From positions 199,608 through 263,607 of the forward strand of contig CAWEJL010000016.1 in NCBI GenBank assembly GCA_963809385.1: a stretch of 64,000 nt of DNA. The letters run 5' to 3'. Below, piece after piece: positions 17,453 to 25,773 of this stretch. The DNA comes from JAKAIY01 sp963809385. Lineage in GTDB: Bacteria > Chloroflexota > Ktedonobacteria > Ktedonobacterales > JADMIN01. The notes beneath the pieces were generated by a model, which did no database searches, had not been told where the DNA came from, and saw only the letters and a program-made list of their open reading frames with translations. The number at the start of each line of letters is the position of its first letter. Position 1 is the stretch's first letter. The position numbers and the translations under genes are program-made.

Positions 17453-19667
17453 CTAGCGATCTCCTCGCTTCGCGCCACGCGCCTTCTGCGCTCCCTGAAC
17501 GTCCGCGCCTGGCTTGCTCGCCGCCGGAGTGGGCGCCCGGAGCGGGCTCCTCAACGGCCTCCGCCTTCACGTCTGGCTCCGGCTCGCCCTGGTCTTCGTC
17601 CGCTTCGTCCTCCGCGCCCTCTTCCAGGGCCGCTTCTGCTCCTCCGCTTCGTCCTCCAGGCCCAGCCAGCCCGTTCCAGGCGTCAGCCAGCCCGAGCGCA
17701 GCGTCGAGCGGAGATCATCCCAGGCGTCCACCGGCTCCGGCAGCCCGGCCAGCTCCTCGACTTCGCCCTCGCCGTCCTGCGGCTCCTCAGCGAATTGCCC
17801 GCTCAGATAGATCGCCGCCGGGCGCGTCGCGCGTGGCAGCCGCCAGCGGATCACCGCCAGCGCCAGCGCCACCAGCGCTATCGTCACGACCACCGTCGTG
17901 GACATCCACTGGGCCGCCCCCGCCGTGTAGCCCGCCACTTGCGCCTGCGTCGCCCCATCCAGCGCCCCGACTTGCAGGAACGCTTCCGCAGCCGGGATAC
18001 TCCCTATCGTCAGCAGCGCCGCTGGCGCTATCCCGACGATCAGCGCCAGCGTGCCCAGCGCCACAGCCGGCAAATCAGCCGCGCGCAGGTCTGGCCCGCT
18101 CACCGGCGTCGCCAGCGCGTCTTCCTTCTCCGCGTCCTCGCTCGTCCTCGCTGGTGGCTGTTTCCTGGCCCGGATCGGTAACGTCCGCGCTTTCATCCAC
18201 CAGCGCGACGACTGGCGACGTAAACGCCGGAGCCGTCGCCCGCAACAGGCCGATCAGGAGCAGCGTCGCGCCACCCCATGCCAGCCCCACCAGCGGAATC
18301 ACAACCCGTGGCCCTGGCAGCGCCGCCGCGCTGATGATCTGCAATGGGGCGAACCCCGCGAACAGCGGCAGCCCGACCACCGTCGCCGCGCCTACCACCC
18401 AGGCGAAGAGCGCCGCCGGACGCGCCGGCTCGCCAAATATGTGCGGCCCCGCGCTATCCGGCTCGATATCCGCCGTGACCGCGCCGCTGGCCACCAGCGC
18501 CGCCAGCATCGCCCCCAGCCCCAGCGTCGAAGTCGTCAGGAGCAGTATCAGCCCCAGTCCCGCCAGCGGCTCGCCGACACCCAGGCCCAGCAGGCCCCAG
18601 CCAGCCACCGCCAGCGCGCTCGACGCCAGCAGCCCGCGCCCGTCGCGCCGCCCTAGCGCCAGCAGCCCCGCGAAGAGTACCGTTACCGCGCCGAGCAGCG
18701 CCAGCGACACGCCAATCGTGATCGGCGGCTTGGCGATGGTGAACGCTGGCCACTCGCTACTCACCGTCTGCGCGATACTGAACGTCCGCGCCCCAACGAA
18801 GAGCGCCGCCGGCATGACCGCCAGCGCCGCCGCCCCCAGCCCCACCGGCGCCGTAATGCTCGCCCGCTTCCGCATCCAGCCGAGCGCGGGCCATGCCCCC
18901 GCCGCCACCGCGACCGCCAGCGTCATCACGAACAGATGCCCGATCGGAAACTTGGTCCCGCCCATCAGGTCAATCAGCCGCCAGTCGCCCGCTGGCCCCG
19001 CGATCAGCATCGTCGTGATGAACCACACCAGCGGCGGCGCCGCCATCAGCGTCAGGCTCTTCCAGTCCAGCGACTGCGGGTCACTGCCCAGCTCGCCGAG
19101 CGCCCAAGACGCCCCAATCACCAGCAGCCACGTGAGCAGCAGCCACGCGATATTCTCCGCGAACACCAGCGACAGCAGGAACGACTCCAGCGCCAGCGTC
19201 AGCGCCACCCCCGTCCACTGCCAGCGCCCCATGCTCCGGCTACCCGCGCCCGCAGGCGTCGCGCTTTCAGCGTCCGCCTCATCCGCCTCCGCGGCCTCCG
19301 GCTCTCCAGTCTCCGGCTCGGTGGTTTCCGCGCTGTCCGGGGGAGCCGCGCTCCACGCTACCCAGAGCAGCAGCGGCGTCACGAGCGCGGCGACTCCCAG
19401 CCCCGTGTACACGCTCAGCGCATCCGCCCGCGCGTAGATCGCCAGCCAGGTCGCCGGCCCGCCCCAGAGCGCAATCTCCAAGGGATAGCCCGCGCTCACC
19501 TCCGCCGCCATCCAGGCTAGCCCCGCCACTGGCAGGATGACCCCGGCCACCGCCAGCGCCACCCCGACCACCGGCGTCGCCCGGCGGGCAAGTCCGAGCG
19601 CGGCCAGCGCCACACCCAGCGCCAGCGGGGCCAGCGTCAGCAGCCCGTAAAAGATCGTGAGTGACAC
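17453..19667 (-). CDS. NuoL/M/N-type proton-translocating subunit, two frameshifts
   Basis: A large antiporter-like membrane protein (PF00361 type) from a GTG at 19667 (GGGAGAAGG upstream). The first frame gives about 530 residues with at least 12 helices, including FLLSLVFAENIAWLLLTWLL, VSLALLGAVTVLFAGLLAL and PLFAGFAPLQIISAA. An unusual acidic insert (SAETTEPETGEPEAAEADEADAES, split here) sits near residue 115. The frame shifts near 18140 into a part with one more helix (LPAVALGTLALIVGIAPAALL), a second helix, and a long acidic tail, then shifts again near 17600 to end GAQKARGAKRGDR at 17453. It would pump protons or sodium as the membrane arm of the complex. Confidence 0.7.
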
Positions 19668-19853
19668 GCGCGCCTTCTCCCTAATGTATGTCCAGTTATG
19701 CCTACGGAAACAGCCCGCCCCAGCCCGTCCGCGCGGGCGTTGTCGCCGCGCGTCCGTGGCCGCGAGCCCCTGGCCGCGACGTCAGCCGCTGAGGCGTGCG
19801 CCGCCTCGCGCTGGCGCGACCGCTCCCCGTGGAACTGGGGTCGTGGTCACCGC

Positions 19854-20940
19854 TCACAGCTCGGCGCACGCCGGGCATAGATCGAGCGCCGCCAGCAGCG
19901 CTGGCGCTTCGCCCAGCATCCGTTCTGTCAAAAGCTCCGGCGCCAGCGCGATCGTTTCCGCGCACGATGTCTTCAACTGGAGCGCGGCGACTGTCCCATC
20001 GCTCTCCAGCGTCACGGACACCCGCGCCCGCCCGTGCGGCGATTGCGCCGTCGCCGACCCTTCGCCCGCCACCAGCTTCAGCGCCGCCGCGGCCAGCCCT
20101 GGCTCCCCATCGAGCTCTTCCAGGCATGCGAGCGTAATATCCACGCTCAGCTTCATGCCCGCTACCAGCCGCGCGACAGATGTCGCGACCGACAGCGGCG
20201 CGGTATCCAGCGCATCCAGCGGCGACCAGTCCAGCGACAGCATCCGGTAGGCGTCATACGGCCCCGCTCGCCGCGCGTCATCCGCGCTTGCGCCGTGTCC
20301 CGCGCGCTCCGCCGCGATCTCCGCTGACTCCGCGCTGGCGGCCAATGCCCTCGGTCGCGCGCCGGAGCGCGCCGCCGATCGCGGCGGCCTGGCGCCACTG
20401 CTCGTAAATGTCCGGCGCCCCCTCCGCGAACGCGCGCACCGGAGCGAGCTTGAGCTCGCCGCGCACACCGCCCGGTTGCGCGACGCCCCAGAAGACCCGC
20501 TCACCTGTCGCCGCGCTGGCCGCCTCGAAGACCCGCTCGCGCTGCTCCAGCGCTTCCGCCCAGAGCTTGCGCTGGTTCACCGCCCTGGCTATCTCGCCCA
20601 GTGTCCACAGCGCGCTATTCAGCCGCTCCAGCTCCGCGAACAGCGTGCGAATCAGCTGCGCCTGCCGCGCCATTTGCGGCTTCGCGATGCGCTCCACCGC
20701 CAGGCACAGCGCCAGCCGGTAGGACTGCCCCGCCCGCCCGCAGACCCGTTCCAGGATCACCAGCGCGTCATCGAGCGGCAGCCCTTCAGCCAGCTCTAGC
20801 ACGCCGCGATGGCTGTAGCCCGTCGCGCCCGCCGCTGGCGCCCCCACACTCGTGATCCGCTCGCCGCGCAGCCGCAGCCGCAACGCCAGCGGCTCGGACA
20901 GCGCTGGATGATATGGCCCCAGAGGGAAAATTGTGCCCAT
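19854..20940 (-). CDS. NuoD/HyfG-like large subunit, frameshifted, with degenerate Ni site
   Basis: The 49-kDa-type subunit of a complex I or group 4 hydrogenase-related enzyme. It begins MGTIFPLGPYHPALSEPLALRL and has ATGYSHRGVLELAEGLPLDDALVILERVCGRAGQSYRLALCLAVERI, matching the H-GxxxL and ERVCGxCxxxH blocks, but the second cysteine of the N-terminal nickel motif is replaced (VCGRAG). A frameshift near 20330 leads to YRMLSLDWSPLDALDTAP and the end DLCPACAEL, where a CxxC pair is kept. With only part of the nickel ligands, it may not be a hydrogenase. The start at 20940 is chosen by family length; the ribosome site is weak. Confidence 0.72.
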
Positions 20941-21301
20941 ATAGACGCGCTCGCGCGCGGCTCCTTTCAATCGCCGTCCCGGATGTAGCCCGGCAAGCGC
21001 GCCGCCGGTCATGGGGTATTCCCAGGCGGCGCGAGGGCGATACGAGGCGATACGAGGCGATAGGCCAGGACACGCCAGCGCGGGCGCGTCATGCGTATCA
21101 GATATACAGAACGAACCGCGCCGCACGCCGTCTCACCATGCGTCCTCACGCCCCATTTCATCCGCTCGCGGACGCACAAGCCGAGTATAGCATGACCCCC
21201 TGGCGCGGACAACCACCACCCTCTATAGCAAGCAGACGGATACTATGCGTTGTTCTATAGAATTCCAGTGGTTTTGGTCTATTCTCGCGCCCCATCCATC
21301 C

Positions 21302-21577
21302 GTATGCGGTACTTGAGGGGTTTCGGCGATGCCGCTGAGCTGCGATCTGGTCGGCGATGGCGCGCGCTAGCTTGCGGACGCGGTGGAAGGCGCGGGCGGA
21401 GAGCTGGAGGCAGCGGCGTCCACCGCGTCGGAGCGACGGGACCTCGGCGGGGATGTTGATGCGGTCGGGCAGCGGGCTGCTGATGCGCTGCTGGTAGCGG
21501 GCGACGGCGCTGGGCGGGCAGGCGCAGGGGCGCGTCGGGTCGCCGTGGTAGCCCAGAGGCGCCCTGCGGATAGTAAT
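21302..21577 (-). pseudogene. comM 3'-end remnant (most distant copy)
   Basis: On the minus strand the codons read GYHGDPTRPCACPPSAVARYQ..., then ISSPLPDRINIPAEVPS, jump by an internal deletion to LQLSARAFHRVRKLARAIAD, and end in decayed sequence. The left junction (GATTACTATCCGCAGGGCG) is a mutated form of the GATTGTTACTCGCACGGGCG seen at 54.4 kb. It starts 22 bases after the stop of the EVE-like gene. Clearly non-functional. Confidence 0.85.
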
Positions 21578-21598
21578 CAGTACCGACTTTATTATGAG

Positions 21599-22021
21599 TT
21601 ATTTTGCCGCCCGCGCTAGCCACTCTGCTTCAGCCTTGATTCGCGCAAATGTCTCATCTGTAATTCTTCTAACACCCTTCTGATAGAACCGGCCTCCTGC
21701 TTCACCACCGGGCTCAAATGGGCTGCCCTCACTGTCCTTGAATGGAAGCGCGATTGGGAACGGCTGATAGTCCACTATCTCGCAGACGAGGCAGTCCGAG
21801 ACAAGCTGGCTGGCCGCAATCTTCCCTATAGCGCCTATCCCAAGATAGGCAGGAGTAATGCGTTCGTCATTGCTGCCGCGGCTTCCTCGATAATAGACAA
21901 ACTGTTCACCAGTTTGGATGGCTTTGCGGTATATGGTGGGATATTCATAAGAAATACCCAGTTTGTCGTTGTACTTATGGCCCGACGCTGTGGATTCGTT
22001 AATGGTAAGCACTAGAGACAT
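21599..22021 (-). CDS. EVE/PUA-like domain protein linked to comM pieces
   Basis: A 140-residue protein (MSLVLTINESTASGHKYNDK...) with YEYPTIYRKAIQTGEQFVYYRGSRG, YLGIGAIGKI and CEIVDYQPFPIALPFKD. From memory this resembles the EVE/PUA-like module found alone or at the N-terminus of HNH-type restriction enzymes, which reads modified bases; I could not test this. GAGGGAG precedes the ATG. A second copy, with GVR changed to GV-stop and cut by an insertion, lies at 51.5-53.9 kb, also beside comM 3' pieces. Lower GC than its neighbours hints at transfer. Confidence 0.6.
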   Translation of the reverse strand: MSLVLTINESTASGHKYNDKLGISYEYPTIYRKAIQTGEQFVYYRGSRGSNDERITPAYLGIGAIGKIAASQLVSDCLVCEIVDYQPFPIALPFKDSEGSPFEPGGEAGGRFYQKGVRRITDETFARIKAEAEWLARAAK

Positions 22022-22111
22022 CGATTACTCCCTCTAATTATCCCCACCTTCACCCTTAGCCTGTACAGCAGGGCTTCGGCGGCGCTGCGGAGCGCAGAGT
22101 CAGCCGTCCGA

Positions 22112-22706
22112 TCAACGCCGCACGGTCAGCATGTAATGCTCCTCAGACTGGCGCGTATAGTCCACCACACGCAGGCCAGCCTGCTGGAGCCACTGCTGGA
22201 TCTGCTCGGGTGAAAAGCGCGCGTCGCGTGGCGGGCCTGACTGCGCGGGGCCATCGGGGTGAAACTCGGCGATGACCGCCCAGGCGCCTGCCGGGAGCAG
22301 CCTCGTGAGGCGTCCAATCAGCGCCGCGGGATCGTCACTGTGATGCAGCATCATCGCCAGCAGCACCGCTGACACCTTCGTCAGCCTCGCCATCCTCCAG
22401 GCTGAACTGGAGGACATCAGCAACCACACACCGCACGTTCGTGATGGCATCACGACGCAAGCGCTCCCGCAGAGAGGCGATCGCTTCAGGCGCCCGATCA
22501 ACCGCGTAGACCAGTCCTGTTGGACCAACGTGCGCGGCCATCAGCAGACTGACATAGCCAGGCCCGGCCCCCAGATCGAGCACATGATCGCCAGCGCCCA
22601 GATGCAGCGCCTCCATCCAGGCCGGAACCAGGAACGCCCGTTGCTGTTGTCGGGCAAACACTTCGTCCCAGGTCAGATGGCTCAGATCCTTGTGAAACTC
22701 AGTCAC
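22112..22706 (-). CDS. Class I SAM-dependent methyltransferase, one frameshift
   Basis: Begins at a GTG (22706) giving MTEFHKDLSHLTWDEVFARQQQRAFL. Motif I is HVLDLGAGPGYVSLLMAAHVG, followed by VYAVDRAPEAI (acidic loop) and VRCVVADVLQFSLEDGEAD. The frame shifts near 22390; the other frame carries on as SAVLLAMMLHHSDDPAALIGRL, PAGAWAVIAEFHPDG and a closing HYMLTVRR at 22112. Size and order fit a UbiE-like small-molecule methyltransferase. Probably one intact gene with an indel error. Confidence 0.75.
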
Positions 22707-22725
22707 CAGGCGTCCCTTCCTCGCG

Positions 22726-22917
22726 CTACAGCCCGTATTGCGAGATGGACCACACAATCAGGCCAAATGTCAGGGCGATGGAGACGCCCCCAAGAACAAC
22801 CATCGAGCGGTTGTTTTTCCAGGTCCGCATCTGCCAGATCGTCACGCCCACCATCACCACTGACATCAACAACATGCCCTGACGAACGAATGGCGGATAC
22901 TCGGCCATGCCATTCAT
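22726..22917 (-). CDS. Small membrane protein, two helices
   Basis: A 63-residue protein with two hydrophobic segments (GMLLMSVVMVGVTIW and SMVVLGGVSIALTFGLIVW). Its ATG overlaps the stop of the preceding 57-residue gene as ATGA, so the two are coupled. The overlap lies inside a GGCATGAATGGC repeat. Function unknown. Confidence 0.55.
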   Translation of the reverse strand: MNGMAEYPPFVRQGMLLMSVVMVGVTIWQMRTWKNNRSMVVLGGVSIALTFGLIVWSISQYGL

Positions 22918-23087
22918 GCCATTCGTGCATTCATGCCCGCCGCGCCAAGCGTTATCAGCAAGATGAGCATGTGCAGGAGATGGTGCTGGCTGGCGAGCAA
23001 AGCCACCACGACCGATCCGATGCCCGTGATCTTCGCGAGGCGCGTGGATTGCCCAGATTCCCCATCCAGTTTGACGTCTGCTTTCAC
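22914..23087 (-). CDS. Very small membrane protein (57 residues)
   Basis: Starts at a GTG (23085-23087) that overlaps the stop of the MarR fragment as GTGA, with AGAGGTAG upstream, and ends by overlapping the next gene. Sequence VKADVKLDGESGQSTRLAKITG, then a helix GIGSVVVALLASQHHLLHMLILLITLGAA. The chain of overlapping starts and stops is the main evidence that it is real. Function unknown. Confidence 0.5.
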   Translation of the reverse strand: MKADVKLDGESGQSTRLAKITGIGSVVVALLASQHHLLHMLILLITLGAAGMNARMA

Positions 23088-23310
23088 TGCTCTACCTCTT
23101 TACTTTCTCTGAGAACCGCGTTAAGGGTCGCCAGACTATCGAGAATCTGTGCGCGCTGCGCGTCAGAAAGACGCCGCCAGATGGCCCGATACCGCGCCGT
23201 CGCCGAGCGGTATACCTCATCAGCGACGGCGCGATCGGCAGCGGTGAGCCGCAAGAGCGTTCCCCGCCGGTTTTTATTCGTTTTCCAACCCCTGGACGGC
23301 CTTCCAGCAG
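23084..23310 (-). pseudogene. C-terminal fragment of a MarR-family regulator
   Basis: The frame RRGTLLRLTAADRAVADEVYRSATARYRAIWRRLSDAQRAQILDSLATLNAVLRE matches the wing and dimer helices of MarR proteins. The N-terminal half with the recognition helix is missing; upstream DNA belongs to the peroxiredoxin. Either a deletion joined two genes or frameshifts hide the rest. Confidence 0.55.
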
Positions 23311-23761
23311 CTCTTGACTCTCCAGCAGCCACGTCCGCGGATTCGTGGCGCGTTTCAGGTACTGAATCTGGCCGTTCTGGTCCACGACCACGGACGCCGT
23401 GCGCTGAATGATCAGGTACGCCCGCTCGAGATCGAAACGGTGATACACCTCGCGCGCGGGGTCGGCCAGGATCGGAAACGGCGCGTTGAGCGCGGCGCCA
23501 TATCGGGTAGCGTTCTCGGGTGTATCGCACAAAATGACGAGTACTTCAGCGCCAGCGGCCTGGAACTGGGGGTAAAGCCGCCCCAACTGGGCGACGTGCG
23601 TGCGGCACGCCCTTCACAAAGCGGCGGTCACAAAGAAGACCACGACGCGCTTGCTCCCGCGATAATCGCTCAGCGCAATCTCGCCGCCGGAGCTGGCTGG
23701 CAGCGTAAAAGTCCGGCGCGAGATCACCAATGACTACCTCGCTGGTGCGCTTAGAGTCCAT
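23092..23761 (-). CDS. AhpC/TSA-type peroxiredoxin with in-frame TGA at the catalytic Cys position
   Basis: Starts MDSKRTSEVVIGDLAPDF. One extra T near 23703 (TTTT for TTT) shifts the frame; corrected, it reads TLPASSGGEIALSDYRGSK, then VVVFFVTAAL, a TGA codon at 23614-23616, and RACRTHVAQLGRLYPQFQAAG. In this peroxiredoxin-like family the line is FLRHFGCPFCREHVAQL, so the TGA falls exactly where the first catalytic Cys belongs and the following CRTH matches the second. The rest (EVLVILCDTPENATRYGAALNAPFPILADP... VVVDQNGQIQYLKRATN) is normal up to about 23310; the frame then runs on to 23092 without family likeness. Could be a selenoprotein, a nonsense mutation or a TGC read wrongly. Confidence 0.7.
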
Positions 23762-23996
23762 TGTGTTCCTTTAAAACGACTTAAAACGACGAGACGGCGG
23801 ATGAGACCGGGACGAGCTCGACAGTGAGCGCGACGTTGACCTCGCCCGTAATCCGCTGGGTTGGAGGGCTCCAGGTGAGTCCCCCACATCCCATACTCGA
23901 GCGCATGATACCAACCTCGCCATGTGATGTCGAGCAAAGTCCCATGAAATCTGAAGGGCCGCGATGCCGAGCGTCGCCTATCAGGATGCGGTGGCC

Positions 23997-24596
23997 CTAC
24001 GCCTGTTGCGGCGGGAGCCCGCGCGCGAGGATGTGGAAGACGTGCCAGTGCTTGGGCGAGCCGTCGGCGACGTGGCCGTCGGTGTCTTCCTCGCTGAGCT
24101 CGATGGTTTCGAGGTCGCTCAGCAGCGCTTCCGCCTCGGCGCGCGTGAGAAAGGTCATGGCGCGGTCGGGGGTATTCCACTGGTCGTGGACGCCGAAGAA
24201 TTGGCCAGCGAAGACGCCGCCGGGAGCCAGGGCGGCTGTAAGCCGCGCGAACACGCCGACGAAGTGGCCTCTGGGAATGAAGGGGAGCGCGAACTGCGCG
24301 CTGATGAGGTCATATGGCTCAGAGGTCGCAAAGGCGAAGTCCTCGAACGAGGACTGTACGACGCGCAGGCGGGCCTGGGGCAGCGCCGAGAGCAGCGCCG
24401 CCGAGCCTGGGTCGGCATCCACCGCCGTTACCTCGAAGCCCTGCTCCAGCAGGTAGCGCGTGTCGCGGCCAGCCCCAGCGCCGAGATCGAGCGCGCGGCC
24501 CTTCCTCGGCGCGAGTGTGGCGGCGCGCACCAGCAGCGGCCAGGGTGGGCTGTCTCTGGTGAAGCGATAGAAGCTCCCCCAATCGGAGGTCGTCAT
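23997..24596 (-). CDS. SAM-dependent methyltransferase (TehB-like)
   Basis: A 199-residue class I methyltransferase starting MTTSDWGSFYRFTRDSPP. Motif I is RALDLGAGAGRDTRYLLEQG, the acidic loop is VTAVDADPGSAALL, and later blocks are YDLISAQFALPFI and LAPGGVFAGQFFGVHD. The RDTRYLLEQG block is typical of TehB-like and related small-molecule or tellurite methyltransferases. The start at 24596 has AAAGAGAG upstream. Substrate unknown. The gene is intact, unlike the methyltransferase at 22.1 kb. Confidence 0.85.
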   Translation of the reverse strand: MTTSDWGSFYRFTRDSPPWPLLVRAATLAPRKGRALDLGAGAGRDTRYLLEQGFEVTAVDADPGSAALLSALPQARLRVVQSSFEDFAFATSEPYDLISAQFALPFIPRGHFVGVFARLTAALAPGGVFAGQFFGVHDQWNTPDRAMTFLTRAEAEALLSDLETIELSEEDTDGHVADGSPKHWHVFHILARGLPPQQA

Positions 24597-24651
24597 GCCA
24601 GACTCTCTTTCGGACGAACAGTCTGAGCGCTCAAGACGCCAGACCGTCAAG

Positions 24652-24746
24652 GCAAGGGCTTGTGAATGAACACTGGCTGGCGGCTAAAGCTGCGCCTATG
24701 GCCGCCGGGCAGGCGACAATTCACCATCTCGCGGTGATAGTATCAC
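24652..24746. repeat. Degenerate hairpin element plus 13-base palindrome
   Basis: AAGGGCTTGTGAATGAAC (from 24653) and GCGACAATTCACC (to 24724) match the inverted ends of the 24.8 kb element, with a shorter and altered middle. Next to it GTGATA-G-TATCAC (24734-24746) is a possible operator for the leftward methyltransferase or the rightward MarR gene. Confidence 0.5.
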
Positions 24747-24802
24747 AACGGTATTATCGCGCTTGGCGCATTAATAGCGGCGGTGGTGAACCTATCCTGT
24801 TC

Positions 24803-24970
24803 CAGGGCTTGTGAACGGTCGGCTACGTCGCGGCCATGAATGGCCGGCGCACGCGGGGACGGAGGCATCAATGCCCTGTCTGCCGCGTCCGCCGGCGCAT
24901 CGGACTTCAGTCCGCGTCCGCGTGCTCCGGCCTTTTCAAGGCCGAGAGCGCCGACAATTCACAAGCCCTG
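24803..24970. mobile_element. 168-bp multi-hairpin element with inverted ends (copy 1)
   Basis: The ends CAGGGCTTGTGAACGGTC (24803-24820) and GACAATTCACAAGCCCTG (24953-24970) are inverted repeats. Inside are four small hairpins: GGCCATGAATGGCC (24832-24845), GGCATCAATGCC (24864-24875), CGGACTTCAGTCCG (24901-24914) and CGGCCTTTTCAAGGCCG (24928-24944). Copy 2 is at 31.0 kb, about 95% alike. It has no gene; it looks like a non-autonomous element related to the TnpB family. It ends 27 bases before the MarR ribosome site. Confidence 0.75.
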
Positions 24971-25009
24971 TATTCTGTTCAGCCTTGGCGAGTCGCAGGA
25001 GGAGCCAGC

Positions 25010-25507
25010 ATGGGAACCTCGACATCCACAGAATCGGCGCCTGATCCGCGGCAGGTGCGGGCGGTGTTTGATTTCATGATGTTTCTGGGCGAAACGCTGA
25101 GCCGCAGCACGCAGCTCTTCGAGGACCAAACCACAAGCTCTCCCGCCGAGGTGGAAGTCCTCCGTGTGCTCGCGCAGCGCGGCCCGCTGGTAGTCAAGGA
25201 GATTGCGCGGTCCATCCCTGGCCTCAGCCTCAGCAAGCTCACCCGCGTCCTGGATAAGCTGGAATCCGAGCAGCGCGTCACGCGCACGCTCAACCGCCAG
25301 GATCGCCGCAGTTTCCTGGTCACGCCGACCGAACAAGGGCTGGCCCTGATCGGTGGATTGCTGCAAGGTCTCGAATCGATAGCGCAGAGCATGCTCACGG
25401 CCCTGACGCCGGCTGAGCGCCTGATGCTGGTCGAGCTCTTCGCCAAGATCCACGCCAGCGGTCGGGTGGCCGCTGAGCCGTTCGAAGAGGGGCCTGCCTC
25501 CGGGTGA
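25010..25507 (+). CDS. MarR-family transcriptional regulator
   Basis: A 165-residue winged-helix regulator. Helices up to EVEVLRVLAQRGPLVVKEIARSIPGLSLSKLTRVLDKLESEQRVTRTLN form the DNA-binding part, RQDRRSFLVTPTEQGLAL is the wing, and the ends form the dimer. AGGAGG lies at 24997-25003, fixing the start at 25010. It probably represses the MMPL exporter gene downstream through the inverted repeat at 25601-25629 and releases it on binding a toxic compound. Confidence 0.9.
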   Translation: MGTSTSTESAPDPRQVRAVFDFMMFLGETLSRSTQLFEDQTTSSPAEVEVLRVLAQRGPLVVKEIARSIPGLSLSKLTRVLDKLESEQRVTRTLNRQDRRSFLVTPTEQGLALIGGLLQGLESIAQSMLTALTPAERLMLVELFAKIHASGRVAAEPFEEGPASG

Positions 25508-25600
25508 GTGTACAGGCGCCGCCAGGCCGCCGGCTCCATTGATGCCATTGATACCGTCGAGGCTGACTTGTGCCGAATGCCTTGTCCGCGCGAAAATGGT

Positions 25601-25629
25601 ACCACTATGGTAATATCGCATAGTGGTAA
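25601..25629. promoter_or_regulatory. Inverted repeat, likely MarR operator
   Basis: A perfect 10-base inverted repeat TACCACTATG (25601-25610) and CATAGTGGTA (25620-25629) around GTAATATCG. It lies between the MarR gene and the exporter gene, 145 bases before the latter, where an operator is expected. Confidence 0.7.
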
Positions 25630-25773
25630 TTTACGCTCCTTGATGAGACCATCCAGCATCCAGTTTCAGATCACCTCACCATCATAGCGCAAGATACAAA
25701 ACGTCAGCCAGAAGCCAGGGCAGCGCGTCTGGTAGCAGGCGCGCCTGATTTCTTCCGTTGGGAGTACAGAGTA

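Noticed and set aside
17401..19437. A 678-codon plus-strand frame over the antiporter gene
   Set aside because: Low-complexity Ser/Pro/Ala sequence without any family; it is the shadow of the minus-strand membrane protein.
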